From: Serilophus lunatus
Taxonomy: Eukaryota; Chordata; Aves; Passeriformes; Eurylaimidae
Length of the DNA stretch: 64,000 bases
NCBI GenBank assembly: GCA_013399895.1
Contig: VXBA01001173.1
Span: 557,592-621,591 of the forward strand
Direction: 5' to 3'
Positions within the stretch are counted from its first letter, which is position 1, and each line of letters starts with the position of its first letter. Under the pieces are notes generated by a model. The model saw only the letters and a program-made list of their open reading frames with translations, was not told the origin of the DNA and made no database searches. The position numbers and the translations under genes were made by a program. Below, in pieces: positions 1 to 13,290 of the stretch.

Positions 1-490
1 TCTTGATAAATGATGGAGAGCGGTTTCACAAGCTCATCTGCCATCTCCCTCATCACCTTGGAAAGGATCCCATCTGATCTCATGGATTTATGAATATCCA
101 AGTGTCTCAGCAGTTCTCTGACTGCCTCTTCTTGGATAACAAGAAGACTATTCTTCTCCCTGACACCACCTACCAACCCCTGAGGACAAGCTGTCTTCTC
201 ACTAAAGACTGAGGCAAAGAAGGCATTAAGCAATTCCACCTTCTCCTCATCTTTAGTTACTAGGTTTCCTGCCTCATCCAATAAGGGACAAAGGTCAGTC
301 TTACCCTTCCTTTTACCATCAATATATTTGTAAAAACTTTTTTTATTATTCTTGACAGAAGTTGCCAATTTAAGTTCAAAATGAGCTTTGGCCTCCCTAA
401 TTTTTTTTCTACATGCCCTAGCAGCCCCCTTAAACACTTCCTGAGAGATGATTTGATAATCTCATTATCAACTGATTTCTGTCTCATTTC
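1..490 (-). mobile_element. CR1 LINE fragment, reverse-transcriptase N-terminal part, cut by window edge
   Basis: Read on the minus strand, this matches the start of the CR1 ORF2 reverse-transcriptase region. It contains peptides such as KAHFELKLATSVKNNKKSFY and LLNAFFASVF, which correspond to the usual CR1 stretch between the endonuclease and the RT core. The minus frame is open from 461 to 3 (153 codons, no stop); a TGA at 462-464 closes it upstream. There is no ATG near its upstream end, as expected for an internal piece of a 5'-truncated LINE. CR1 encodes an endonuclease/RT that copies its own RNA into the genome; this copy is incomplete and presumably inactive, but the rest lies left of the window. 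The upstream limit (462-490) is approximate. CR1 assignment is confident; subfamily is not known. Confidence 0.85.
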
Positions 491-2390
491 CTAATGAATA
501 TTGAGGATAAGATCCCAACCTGCAGCAAATGGGCATAGTTCAACTAAGTTTGTTGAAGCTGAGCTAATCACAGTAATTGCCAGAACAGTTTGGGACTTGT
601 ATACAATCTTTCTTCTTTTATTCCTCTTCCTCTGAGGAATCTAAGATAGTCTGATGACTGATAACAAGGTGACCATGTGGCTTTCTCACAATATGTTCAG
701 TGTCCAGTTACCTTAAACAGATGTACGTGTCAAGGAACTTCCTTGTCTAACCATTCAAGAGCCACTCTGACAATCACATACACACCACTCAAGATTGTCA
801 CCAGTGGGACTAAAGCCCCTTCATGACAGGAAGCTCTAGTAACCCAGTAGGAGCCCTGTGTGGTTCCCCACACATCTCACTCACATAGTCAGACCAAGTT
901 TCCTTTACCAGTTTGACCCTTGGTTTCCTATAGCAGAGTCTCAGATCTCTGCATCATTAAAATAATTTACTCATAGTACCACAATGGCTTGAGCTAGTGC
1001 CTTCAAAGAGGGAACACAAACAAAAGGAAATCACGGGGGTTTATAGCCTCCTAGTTCAAATGTATGAATGTCTGGGATCTTCCTGCTGAGTCCTCAGCTC
1101 CTGACATGCCTCTCCTGGTTGTGTCACAGGTCCCTGTTTCCTTAAGTGTGCATCAGTTCACAGCCTCTTTTCGTGGATTCCTGACACCCAAAGCTCAACC
1201 TGCAGCTCAAACAGCAGCAGTACACTGAGATACCTGTACTGAATGTATTCCTTAACAGTATGGAAATAAATTAAGCTAGAAGTTGTGAAACGGGGTGCCA
1301 CCTCTGCCATTCTGACCAATATTATGTTTGGTTGTACCAATTTTCTTCACTTTGCAGGATATTTTCTCCCACAGTTCTTGCATCTTTTTGTGTTAATTTA
1401 AGGCCCCATCTGACAATGAATGCATTGTTTTCAAAATTCTTCTTTAAGACTAACCAGGCTTCTTATAGCAGGGGCCGACCAAAAAAGGCATAAAAAGATA
1501 GGGTATGTTGGCTCCATATTTGTGTGGATATCACAGTGCTCAAGGGAATATTATAGAGAATGTTTCTAGGCCATCAAAATTCTTCTAAAGACTTTTTTCT
1601 CCTTTATTTTAATAGCAAAAGTCCTTTTAGCATTGGAAATTTAAATATACTGTTGGCTTTCACTGCAAGGAATAGCTGTTTCCTTGTGTTCAGAATTATT
1701 TGAGATTGGATTTCATGCTTTCAATATCAGACTAATCCTTTTTATTGAACTTCAGATCTGGAGAATATTCTCTTCTTTGACTTAACATGCAATTTAAAAA
1801 AAAAAAAGGAAAACAGTGTGACTTAGAAAATTACAACTTCACCATATTTCAACATTCACACTTTCCCTTATTCTCACACCTCTCCTATAAACACATATTT
1901 GCACTACAAGGAGGTGAATGTATGCTAACAAGCTTCACGCAGCCATACAGAAACAAAACCAAGTATTTGTTACTTAGTATCAAAAATTTTGTGGATGATC
2001 TAAAAAGGTAGAACTCGGAAAAGGTACTGCAGAAGATTATCTATTAATATCTGGATAGTTATTGCTTCAACATTTATGCAGTATCACACAAAGCTCGGAT
2101 ATTTTCATGAGAAATTAAAATACTTAAATCGCATGATAAATATATTACATTTTTTGAAAAAGCTTTGTCAGAGAGAAGGCGATTTGGGTTACCAATGTGT
2201 TTTAAAAAATAAGGTGCAAAATGCAGAATCTATGATTAAAGCATGCTTCAAATTAATTTTTAGCATATTTCCATTTTTTTCTACTGGAAAATATTTCCCT
2301 GCTCAGAAAACACTAATTTTATCTAGTCCCCAGCCAGCAACTAAGTATCATGCAGATATTCATCCATTCTCCCTGAGACTGTGAATGTAA

Positions 2391-2500
2391 GTAAAAAACA
2401 TAAAAAAATCATGAGTTAAAAACAATTTAATAATTGAAAGTAAAATATAAAAATAATATTAATTATATTAATAATACTAATTAAAATAATAAAAATCCCA
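2391..2500. repeat. AT-rich low-complexity stretch
   Basis: Almost only A and T over about 110 bases, with irregular runs of AATAAT and TTAATA. No fixed repeat unit. Confidence 0.7.
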
Positions 2501-3177
2501 ATAAGAAAAGGAGAGAGAAGAATATAGCCCAGGAAAAACAAGTGATGCAGAATACAGATACTTGCCACCCGTTCACCATCCCTGAGCAGCACTCAGCCCC
2601 TCCCAACCAGCTGCCCCCAGTTTATACACTGAGCTTCAAGCTCTCTGGTGTGGAATATCCTCTAGGCACATTCAGATTATTTGTCCCAGCCCTGTTCCCT
2701 CACAGCTTCTTGTGCAGCTCCTCACTGGCAGAGCATGGGAAACTGGAAAGTCTGTGACTCCAGGTAAGCACTGTTTAGCAAAAGCCAAAACATCAGTGTG
2801 TTATCAACATGATTCTCACACTGAGTCCAAAACACAGCACTGTACCAGCTACTAGGATGAAAACCAACTCTATCATACTCAAAACCAGGACACCTAGATT
2901 TGTTTTGAATTAGATTGTTCTACTAGACATGTTCTATAACTCCTAAAATAAAGAAATAGAATTTTGAAAAGGGGCTGGGGTTTTCTCCAGAATCTGAAAC
3001 TCAGACATTTGTAATAGTAAAGATTCAAATACTACCTTTTTTTGGTAGCTTTATCTGCAGAGTAAAAACTACCAATGTGATTTATTATTTACCTCTGCGG
3101 TGACACTTTCTGCTTTAGAAGCTAATTTATATCGTTCTTCCCTGTAAGAGTGTTGAGAATTTATGACTTAGCTTATT

Positions 3178-3230
3178 TCTCTCTCTCTCATAAACACAAT
3201 CACAAACACATGCACACATACACACACATT
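3178..3230. repeat. Short CT and degenerate CA simple repeat
   Basis: A run of CT dinucleotides is followed by interrupted CA/ACAC units (CACAAACACATGCACACATA). This is an imperfect microsatellite. Confidence 0.75.
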
Positions 3231-3957
3231 CCATTGTTGTACATAGTAAGAATTGATTGATAGAATCACATAAAGTTAACCCTGTGAACACCTAAATTGC
3301 ATTATATGAGTCTTGGACTCTCTAGAGCATCAAAAAATATCTAAATCACTTTAGGCTCACTATCTAAGTATATTATATAATGCTTGTCTAGCTTACCTGT
3401 GCTCACAGCTTCCCAAAAAAGTATTCTTAAGTATTGTGAATGCTGCTAAACTGTCTTAAAAGTGTAATTTAATGATAAAACTGTAATTTTTCTTTGCATT
3501 ATTAATCATAGATATTTATAGACAGTCTGTGAAGTCAGACAACTTCAATAACATGCGCTTCAATATTTTATTACAGAAATTATTTGGGGAATACATGAGA
3601 AAAAGCAGCAGCCATAAGACGCAGCCTTTAAAGAGACAAGGCCCCAGCATAAAGCATAGGTGAAATTCTTATGAATGAAAAGCCTCAGAACTGTATATAG
3701 ACCTCTGCATTGCAGCAATGCAGATGACAAACATTCTACGTACTAAGTGTGAGGCCATGTTTTAAAATAAGCAAAGCACAAAGAAACTCAAAAAAGCAGT
3801 GAGGAGGTTGCTGTTATGTTTATGTTTTATGTCTCTGAGTACTTAAGTGGTAGAAAAGTAACTAAATGAGTGGGAAAACTGAAAGAAGACAGACACTAGT
3901 GATTGGAAGGACCCTGGAAATACATTCACAGAAAGTTACTTCTTAAGGAATGAACTC

Positions 3958-5017
3958 TGTTGATAACTCCTCGTCCACTGAATGCTCAAGTTATTTAGCT
4001 CTACTGGGTACAAGTGCTGAGGTGCTGGTAAGTGTGGGGCCGCAGGGTTGATCTCTGTGAAGAGAGGCTGGGGCTGCTCTCTACGAGAAATAGACAGTTC
4101 CAGAGGGCTCCAACACACCCAACAGAGGGCACTGTGCCCTGCAGCCAAGGTAATGGCAGTTCAGGCAAAGTGTATTTTTTTAAAGCAGAGAAATGCTGCA
4201 CAGCAGAGTATGAGACAGGGGTAAGAAAAACAGTGTGAGAAGCAGCCTTGCAGACATGAAGTTAGTTAAGTGGGGCAGGAGGTATCCCAGGCATCACCCC
4301 TGCAAGCCTGTGGTGAAGACCATGGTGAAGCAGACTGCCTCCTTAGACATGGAAGACTACATTGGAGCTGATAGCCCTACTGCACCTGTGAAGGACACCA
4401 CGCCAGAGCAGGTGGGGATGTCACAAAGGAATATGCAGCCTGCAGAGAGCCCACACAGCTCTGTGCTGCTGGTGGGAGCAGTGGCTCATGGAGAAGAGCC
4501 CGTACAGGTTTTATAGTGGGAACTGTGGCCCTTAGGAAGCCCAATCTGTTTCTGAAGGACTGCACCATCTGAAGGTGTTCTGAGTAGTTCTCAAAGAACT
4601 GTATGCCATGGGAGCAAACCCACACTTAGGTAGGTGTAAAGTATGAGGAAGAAAGAGCATCAGAGAGGAACAATTATGGACAATTCTCCTCACTGCTCAG
4701 AGGGAGGAGGTAGATGAGTAAGAAACAAAGGAGCAAAGTTCAGTTTGGAAGAAGGAGTGGAAAGTGGAAGCGAGGAAGACATTTTAATTTTGTCTTTGTT
4801 TCCAACTATCCTACTCTATTTGTAATTTGGCAGTAAAGTAAACTCATTTCTAAGTCAATTCTGGTTTGCCTTTTAGTTATAGTAAGTGATCTCCCTGTCT
4901 TTATCTTCACCAGTAGCTTTTCCACCTTTCTTTCTCACCCCATCCCATTGAGGAGATGCAGTGAGTGAGAGTGTCCGGGTGGGGAGTCTGGCAGCCAGTC
5001 AAGGTTAGCCCACCGCA
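3958..5017 (+). mobile_element. Degraded avian ERV LTR, about 1 kb
   Basis: The segment follows the order of a long avian endogenous-retrovirus LTR as I remember it. It has an early GCTGGGGCTGCTCTCT block (about 4065), a middle part with GTGGTGAAGACCATGGTGAA (about 4310) and GAAGGACTGCACC (about 4554), a late AT-rich part (about 4780-4860), a GTGATCTCCCT block (about 4885), and a terminal part ending in AAGGTTAGCCCACCGCA at 5017. The first part can be aligned directly with 60045-60300 in this window. Many substitutions show it is old. The 3' end (CA at 5016-5017) fits an LTR terminus. The 5' end at TGTTGATAAC (3958) is a guess, and no target-site duplication is visible. No primer-binding site or internal viral sequence follows, so it is probably a solo LTR. 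Open frames inside (4235-4516 and others) are incidental. Confidence 0.7.
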
Positions 5018-5288
5018 TTAGGTCTCTGATCATCTATTAGATGGCAATAACATACAAACACTAATAACCTGTGACAGATTTTGACAAATGACATATTTTT
5101 GTGTTATCCCTTCACCTGTGAATATAGAGTGAATGACAGTAAGAAAAGCAAGTACAATCAGAGCAAAGGCTGCCTGGCATTTTTCCTGGTATTAGAGCAA
5201 TTCAACAGCCTTCCTGGCCTTTGTTGAACATCATTTTGAAATTGTAAAGCTAAGAATTTGTCAGTTAGAAAAAATTCAGCTGCCATTG

Positions 5289-5320
5289 GTCAGAGAAAAC
5301 CAACTGTCAGAGAAAACCAA
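5289..5320. repeat. Tandem duplication, 17-base period
   Basis: GTCAGAGAAAACCAA occurs at 5289-5303 and again at 5306-5320, identical, separated by two bases. Confidence 0.85.
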
Positions 5321-8300
5321 TTTCTTTGAGTTTTTACCCAAATTATCTGAGAAAAACAACAGATTCGCAGTAGCAGCTCCCTTTCATTTTCAGGGTCAGC
5401 AAAACAGAAGTTTCTAAGTATCTATACCTTTCTAAGTGTGACCAAGGTTATATAAAATCTTTTTTCTGAATTTTCTCAATACTTTAACTGCTATGGGGTC
5501 AACAGATCCTGACCAAAAGTTGATTGCTTCACATATCACTGCCTCATCTTGCACGCATCCTAAATAAAGTCTCTGAAGATTCCAAATGTGAAGCTATTCT
5601 TTTCTTATAAACTATAGGCACAATTAAGGATTTTCTCCATGTAAGAGAACTGCATTTAGTGGATGTTCTATGCACATATCTTTTAGTCCGAAGACATATC
5701 AATCAATCCTCATTTTCTAGCAATATGAGATGATACTATAGAAAAGAAGCTCCAAAAAGTTTCTCACACATTGACCAGCATCATCTGGAGCCCTGGCTAA
5801 TAAAAAGATACATTCAAGCTACATTCCATGCAAAAGAGGATCTCTTTAGAAAGAACATCTGCTCTTCCATTAGAGATGGCAACATAATGTGGACTGAATA
5901 CTGCTAATGTCCTGGTTTAATCAGAGTTACTTAGCACCAAGAGAGTGACCTTGTGAGACCAAGCTGTACAAGATCTTTCCTGTATTAGCCCAAGTGAGCT
6001 TTGGCTGAGAAGGCCTAGGAAAACAACATCTGATATTTTTCACTGTAAATATGTATACATGCACTGGTTCAGAAGAAATCCACACAAGATACAGTCTTTT
6101 CCACTACTAATCCACTATACATGCAATCTATCTTAAAGTATATTTAAGCATAATACTGTCAGCATTTTTCTCTTTTGGGTTGCTGCTTAGGTTGCTGGTT
6201 TTTTGTAATTTTGAATTTTCTCATATCTTCAGATATCATAGTACTGTGGTAATAATGGGACACTTAAATAGAAGTTGTTCAGTTAGCACACAACAACAAG
6301 TCCATGCTGGCAGCAATGGCAGAGATTCATTTACACAATTATTTAATTGTTCTTTCATTTATATTCAGGCTGGGGACACAAATGAAAGTTCTCTTATTGT
6401 CATTCTTTCTGTACAGTTAGTCCTGTGCAATTACAGTACCAGAATGCAACCCAAATTAACCTCTGCAGATCCCAGGGTGGCATCAGGGCACATTTTGGGC
6501 AGAGACTTGGATCATGTCTCTGAATAGCAAAGGGAAATCTCTTACGCTGGGTCTAACAGTTCAAGATAGGGAAAGTTAACTAAGGCATCTTCATGTGGAC
6601 AACAATAATCCAAGTAAAGAAGGGTCTGTAGACTTTAAGGAAATGTACAAGGTAGTAGTCGATTGTAACCATTCTAAAAAAAATAAAAAGGTCTAATATG
6701 CAAAGGATTAGGGAGTCATAAAAAGGAAAGTTGTGTATTTGCCAGATCACACAATAGGTTTGAGAATAGCCTGGGGTAGCACCAAGTTTCCTCACATTCA
6801 TTTCTGTGCTTCCTTAAGATAAAACTGTAAGCTCCACTTTGCTGAGTAACCTACCAGTCATTACAGATAGCAGAGTTAGATAAACTAGTTCCCAAAGATC
6901 AGTAGTTGTTTTCCCTTTGAAACTCTCCAGTGAAAAAACAAGGAATATTTACCTAATTTTCTTCACACAAATACAGAGACACAGACACGAACACACACAT
7001 ATCCTGTCTGCTACAGAGAGGAAAAAATAGGAGCCAGAATCCCAGCCTTTTCTTGTCAAGTTCTGCTTATGTCATTTCCCCCCAAAACAAACAATAATAA
7101 TGTTATTCTGTACTTTTTTCATATAAGTCATTTGAAATAACCGTTATTCCAGAATGAGTATATTGGCACAACTTCTTAATGACAAGGGAAAAAAAATAAA
7201 ATATTGTTCCCTTACATTACTTTAATAATCATTAAGTGATCAAAGATTACAAAGTAACAAGGTTGCAATCTTTGTAATAATTTATGTGTCAGATATTCTA
7301 GCTAGCCAAACCAGGTCACTCTGACGTCCATTCTGTATTGATCTACTTGCTGGCTTTTGCTGTTCAGCCTGCCTTTTCTTTCCTGTTCCCACCATCTCCC
7401 TGGTACTCCTTCCATCACACATTAAACATTGAGAAGTACATAAACTCATCACATAGTTTACAGAACTAAAAAGAGAATTATAATTACCATTAAAAAAATT
7501 CTCTTTAAAAAGGCTGACAGGCAGAAAAGCCCATATAAGGAAAGAAGCAAATGGAAGGTCAGGTGTAGATTCAAAGCTCTAGGTACAAAACCCTCAGCTA
7601 GGTCAATAATGGAAACACAGCCTAAGTGTAGAGAGATTACCAAACTCATTTGCAATGTGACATCATTGTTCCCATTATTTTGACTGGAAATTTTGTGAGC
7701 CAAAGATGGACTTTAAGCCATCCATAATGTAATTACTTTCCATAAGTTAATGGCATGATTTTTAATATGGGCATAAACACCAGTTTGAGTTATGATGACC
7801 CTCTCTTACGGATATGTTCCAAGAAATGAGACCATTTTGATTGGTTTTAGCAGTGTAGCAAGCAATAGTTTCCTACAAATATTTAAATGTGTCATGTCTT
7901 TCCTTGAGAGTGAAAGTTTGCAAAAAGATTATTTCACAGAATTATGGTCTAACTTTGGTCTATAAAGCTCTATTGAGCTTCCACTTCTATAGGAAAATCC
8001 TTCAATTTGCAATATCAATGTGTAGTTTAGTATTATATAGTACTGTAATTAAGGTACCCATTTTGTAGTCTTTTGATTTCATGAATAAAATTTAGCTACT
8101 TTAATAAACTTGTTACATGTACCAATATTGTAGTACCCGCACATTTACATAGCATTAACCATTTTTTAAAAAAAGACCCATGCACAATTATGTTCATGAA
8201 GGTATGGTTCAAATCTGTAGCCTCTAATTAACAGTAGCAAGTGAAGCTGTTAAACACCTTCTGGGAGTCCTGTCCAAGATATTGGCACAGAAAAAAAATG

Positions 8301-8950
8301 GAATCCAGCAACAAACTGTAACAAAGCAGTACTTTTTTCTATACATCCAGTATTATATACACTATAAAAACAATATTTACAAGATATAATAGGCAGAATC
8401 AAAACATGACATTTTGTGAATTCAAAAGGCAACAATTATAGACTGATAATCACAGTAAAAAAACAAAACTAAAAAATTCTTTGACAAAGAAAGCAAGTGA
8501 TATAAAAAAATTACCTGGCTATATACAATAAAAAAATGGCTAAGCAGTCTTTTTAAGACTTCATTATATTTACTACAGCTGTTCCTTGGTTAGTCTTGCT
8601 TTAAAACACAGAATACCAGACACTCAGAAGGAATACTAGATTTGGTAGCATTCCTAAACTACTAGTCCCTTTGTTCTTTTATTTTTTGGGAAGATTTCTT
8701 CCCGCAGAAGACTGAATACCACAGAGACAACTGATTATGTCCCAGGAAAGAGAACTATTTAATTCCCCAGATTTTTATTATCTCATAATCAGTTAAAAGG
8801 AAACTAAATGTCTTTGATGGAAAGGTCAAAAGCTTGTCTGAAAAATGTAGGGCAACAGTGGCATCATGCTATGTTTGCCTCATGACTCACTCCACCTTTT
8901 GTCTAGTTACTACCTACCTATTGAATTTGGGGTTCAGATTACATTTTTGG

Positions 8951-8968
8951 AAAAAAAAAAAAAAAAAA
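8951..8968. repeat. Poly-A run
   Basis: About 18 consecutive A. There are no matching flanking repeats and no recognisable transcript 3' end upstream, so this is probably a simple homopolymer and not a retrocopy tail. Confidence 0.7.
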
Positions 8969-9660
8969 AGTTGGAATGCCTTTAATGAAAGGAGGTTTTT
9001 TTGTTATCAGGCTGTGTATTTTCTTTGCTCTACATTAATTTATTTTGATTCAGAGATTGTTTGGCTTTCAGCAACCCCCTCTCAGAAAACTATTGAACAC
9101 TAAACCTTGAAACAAGCGACACAGACTTCTGTTTGATAACAGAATTATTTGTGTAACACAATGGTTAAAATAAAATTGGTTGGCCTCTAACCTTAGAACA
9201 ACTGGCACGTAGTATCCAATGTGCATATTTATCAAAACTTCAAGCTTACACTGTGGAGGGACCATGTGCAAATGTCCAGGAATGGTTCCTGGATTACTTT
9301 CACTCCTGCAGTAGACTCAAGTACCTGTAAGAATGCTAACTACTAACACAAAATGCCCACCATTCTAACAGTTTAAAAGTATAAGCAGACGATTTCCAAT
9401 AACTGCAGATGTTCTCTGCCATTGTTCCACTTAAGAGGATTCGTGTCACTGTAGTGAAGAGACTGGAATGTAGTTCTCTCTATGATAAGGTTCTCTGCAA
9501 TGTCAAAAACACTAAAGGGAAAGGGAGAATAGCCACTGATGCTAAACTGAAACACAAGCATAGAAGGAGTATTTAGATTCCACAAGCCAAGTTGTTTTAA
9601 TTTTTATTATTATTCAGCCTGTATGGTAGAAGCTGGTTTTTGTCTATATTGAAACTGTTG

Positions 9661-9745
9661 GTTGTTTGGGAGGTGTTTTTGGCGGAGAGGGGGTTGGGGG
9701 GTTTTTTGTGGGTGCCTGTTTGTTTGTCTGTTTGTTTGTTTTTTG
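9661..9745. repeat. G/T-rich low-complexity stretch with TTTG repeats
   Basis: A G-rich part (GGAGAGGGGGTTGGGGGG, about 9684-9701) is followed by an interrupted run of GTTT units (about 9717-9742). It is strongly strand-asymmetric. The G runs are unevenly spaced, so a stable quadruplex is possible but not clear. Confidence 0.7.
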
Positions 9746-12700
9746 AGATAGAACAGGCATCAAAACTGTCAATTACCTGTTAAATGTTTCCCTTTCTACA
9801 CACACATATTTACATATTTTGCAACAAAAACCAAATCTATAATACAATCTCAACCAGCACACAAAACCTCAGAGGGAAAGAAGAAAGTGAAATATAATGT
9901 CATCCACTGCATAGTTTAAAAACACTGAGAAAAGTGCCACTATTCAGTAATCAATACTAATAGAGTACCATGCACAACTCTGTGTGATGTTTATGTGGTG
10001 GAATATGTAAAGGCATTACCACTGTAATACACAGCATGTGATCAAAGTTACTCAAAATCTGTGTCAAATAAGTAAGCTGTCTCTCTAATTCTAAAACATG
10101 AGCAAATCCAACATTTCCAGGGAGCCAGTGGGCCCTAGAAATTCTCTTTAGTTAAAACAACAAGCTGCGCAGCATCTGCCCATCCTCAGGCAAAAGAAAT
10201 CCACCAACATGTAATGGAGAAAGGAAGCTTTATAGACAGCAACAAAACTCTAAATTGGTGTGTCACTGAACTGCCAGTCAGCACAAGGCATGAAGGGGGC
10301 AAGTCATAGATTTGATTTACTATCCCTGCTGCAGAGTTTCACTCTAACTGAAGCCTGTGAAATAGCATGTTAGACTCCCTCAAAAAAAAATTATGAGAGA
10401 GAGCCACATCAGTAATCAGTACTGGAAGTATAAAAAGTCCTGTTATCTTAGCAATAGTTTGCAAACAACTGAAAAAAAAAAGAAGATATACATGGTAATT
10501 CCAGAATAACCAACAGTATATGCTCTCAACGCAACTTCCTTATCAGCATGTTTCAAAGTTTTTAGTGGAATTCTTTCATTCAATGCTAAATCTTTACTCT
10601 GCTGTGCTTTGCAAAATAGTGCTACATGTCAGCTGTTGTCAAAGGAGTAATTTCAATATGACAAAAAGTAGCCCAGATTAAGTTCAATGAATGATCTACA
10701 CACGTTTAGCACAGGTTCCTTGACACCTGACTTTCAAGCCCTCTGGCTCAAAGTGAAATCTGTAACATTCTGCACCCTCTTTGCAGTACATATGATGTCA
10801 GGTATCCAAAATTGCAAACACTCTGTCTAGGGAGCCAAAATAATTGTGTCAATATATTGAAAACTAATGTATCTCAACAACTGTCACAAACCAGAATGTA
10901 AAGGTCAAAGTTTCCTAAATCACAAATTTTCTAATTTCAAAGCAGTCTTCTTCCACTATAAGTAAGCCATTTTAAAGGAGTTGTCTACCTTCACTTATTC
11001 AAAGAACTTTAAAAATCATGTAGACACCGGTATTTACAAATAATTTAGTGGTTGTGACACAGGAACTTTAAATATAAAAGAGTGAGTTTCTCATCAGAAG
11101 AGTGAAATAGACCAAAGCAGTTTGCTTCTTATATGACCAAATGGTAGAGATTATACAAAAGGAGGCACCGACATTGTTATTTACCTTTTAGGCTATGTCT
11201 TAAAAAACAAGCCCAATTATAAGCATAGTATCTGAGGACCTGAATTTTGACAGAGTATACATACATGACCAGCACTCTTCAGATACTCAAGTGGATAAAA
11301 ACCTGGTCTCTGAATAGCAATGAGGAACACATAAAACCCAGATAGTCCATTTCTTACCACAGTCTAAAGTGGGACATGTTCAGAATGTCATCAAAATGCG
11401 AAGTAGGCACAGACTAAACATGAATTTCATTTTGAGCATGAGATCTAATACCTGACTAAGTCACATATTGGATGTTTCATTCAAACAAAAATTAAGAAGT
11501 TAAGTGAAATAATAATTTGTCTGATCCTGAAGGCACCTTGGTTCAGTTCGCGTTTCTGCTTCTGACCTACTTATGGTTGCAGTTTCATGCAGAATCAGCG
11601 CAAACTCCCTGATCAGATGATCCAGACACGAGTTCCCTAAATCCTTTGTGTACCATGCTATGAGCACACCTTAAGATAATGTCTCATTTAAGAGCCAGTG
11701 GCATGTGCTTCATATATAGTTTATACATAGTCAGGGTGTTAATGAGCCCCCATTTTTACATATCACTGTAAGAGCTGCTGTTGTTCTGAAGAAGCCATAG
11801 ACCCAAATGTTTAATCCTATATTTGACACTCACTAAGGGAATTTCCTTTGCTAGATGGGAGCATCCTCCAATGAAGTTAAAAGTCAAATGCGACAAAAAT
11901 GTCCAGTAAGGTTTTATTTTAAATACTAGATATAAATGTTTATCATTTTCTCCTATTTTCTCTTTGTTACTACAAAAATTTGGTACCATTGTGGCACATA
12001 TGAATATGTAAATATATAGCCAAATGCAACTTAAAATGATCTGTCTCATGAGTATAAAGATTATTTTGTACTTACATTAATATATTTATCTACTTTGGCA
12101 GTGGCATTCTGTCATTATTCTCCTGTTAATTTACATTACAAGAATGCACTAATTCATTACTTTGCACTCAGTGTTTTTCATCTGTAAATCTCAAATTTCT
12201 ACACCAGTCCAATTACTTATTGTAAAAATATTGCTGCTGAAAAATTAGGATAGAGTAGAGCGGAAGAAGCCACATATTCAGACCCTGCATGGAGAGCAAA
12301 CCTCAAGCTTCACTGTAGCTAACAGAAAAGAATCTACAAAAATAGAAAACTGTCAATAAGCACAGAAGATAAAATTACATTAATGGATTTCTGTTAGCTG
12401 ATTTCAGCTTTAAAGAACTGTTTAGAATATCTATAGAAATGGAAGCCTTCAAACTAAGTAATAAAGTGAAATTAAAAATGAAAACAAAGACATCATCACA
12501 TCATCTCTTATGCGATATTGCTGTGCATCCTCTAGTAGCCCCCCGTCCTGGAACATGTGCAGTGCAGATTAAAAATTATGTGACTTGCCTCTTGTTTTTG
12601 CAAATTGTGCTATTGACTGCTTGTCTAGTGGAGAGTAACAGTAGGTAATTAGTTTGAATTCAATCTCACTGGGCAAATCATTTCACTCTTCACAAACCTT

Positions 12701-13270
12701 TTTGTTAGAGCAGCTAATGGCATTATGTCTGCATTATGACACGTAGATTTGGACTAGTCATGCTAAATTAGGACAGTGAAAGCCTAAGCAATTTTGAAGT
12801 GTAAAATTTGAAAGAATCCATTAGGAAACACCCAGCATCATCTGAAAGGGCAAACTGACAAAAACATACTTCATCAGTTGCAAGAGCAATTTGATGTGTG
12901 GCAAAATACCAACTGTATTTGCCAACAAGGCACAGGTGCATGCCACATGAGCAGGTGAAAATGTGAGTACTAGGAGACTGATGTTCATCCTACAATCATC
13001 AGACATTTCCCCAATGTATTTTATTGCAACTCTCACACACAGTAAAAGCAGTTTGAAATATGTGTCTGGGTAAATTCAAAATTTAACTAAAACAGAGAAA
13101 TGTCCACTATTGCTTCAACTTGTGTTTCAAAGCAGTTTTATAAACAAAATATAACAAAAGCTACATGATAACATTACAGAAGTGGTTGGCAATTCACAAA
13201 CAAAGCCTAGAATAAAATGTACATGAAAGAGGTCCCATTTACTAAAAGGGGCATTGTTACAGGCATAAAA

Positions 13271-13290
13271 TGCTTGCTTGCTTGCTTGCT
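13271..13290. repeat. TGCT tetranucleotide microsatellite
   Basis: Five perfect tandem units of TGCT (equivalent to CTTG). Confidence 0.9.

Larger units (their letters stand above)
491..3957. other. Noncoding sequence, no gene recognised
   Basis: No recognised gene, RNA or mobile element. The part from about 700 to 1350 is less AT-rich than its surroundings and could be an unrecognised old repeat, but I could not assign it. About 2391-2500 is extremely AT-rich low-complexity sequence. Open frames here (for example 1787-2011, 2076-2384) have no recognisable domain and AT-driven composition, so they are read as chance. Confidence 0.6.
5018..9660. other. Noncoding AT-rich sequence
   Basis: No gene or assignable repeat. 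It contains a small tandem duplication at 5289-5320, a degenerate CA-rich stretch near 6960-7005 and an 18-base A run at 8951-8968. The 115-codon frame at 6180-6527 shows no domain and is treated as chance. Confidence 0.6.

Noticed and set aside
5908..5960. TGTCCTGGTTTAATCAGAGTTA as the start of another LTR like that at 21.8 kb
   Set aside because: Only the first 11 bases match. The next blocks of that LTR family are absent.
6180..6527. 115-codon plus-strand open frame
   Set aside because: No recognisable domain, ordinary AT-driven composition, no splice or promoter context. Expected by chance in a window of this size.
9668..9712. G-quadruplex
   Set aside because: Only two strong G runs are close together. 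The other G3 runs are separated by loops of about 18 and 8 bases, so stability is doubtful.
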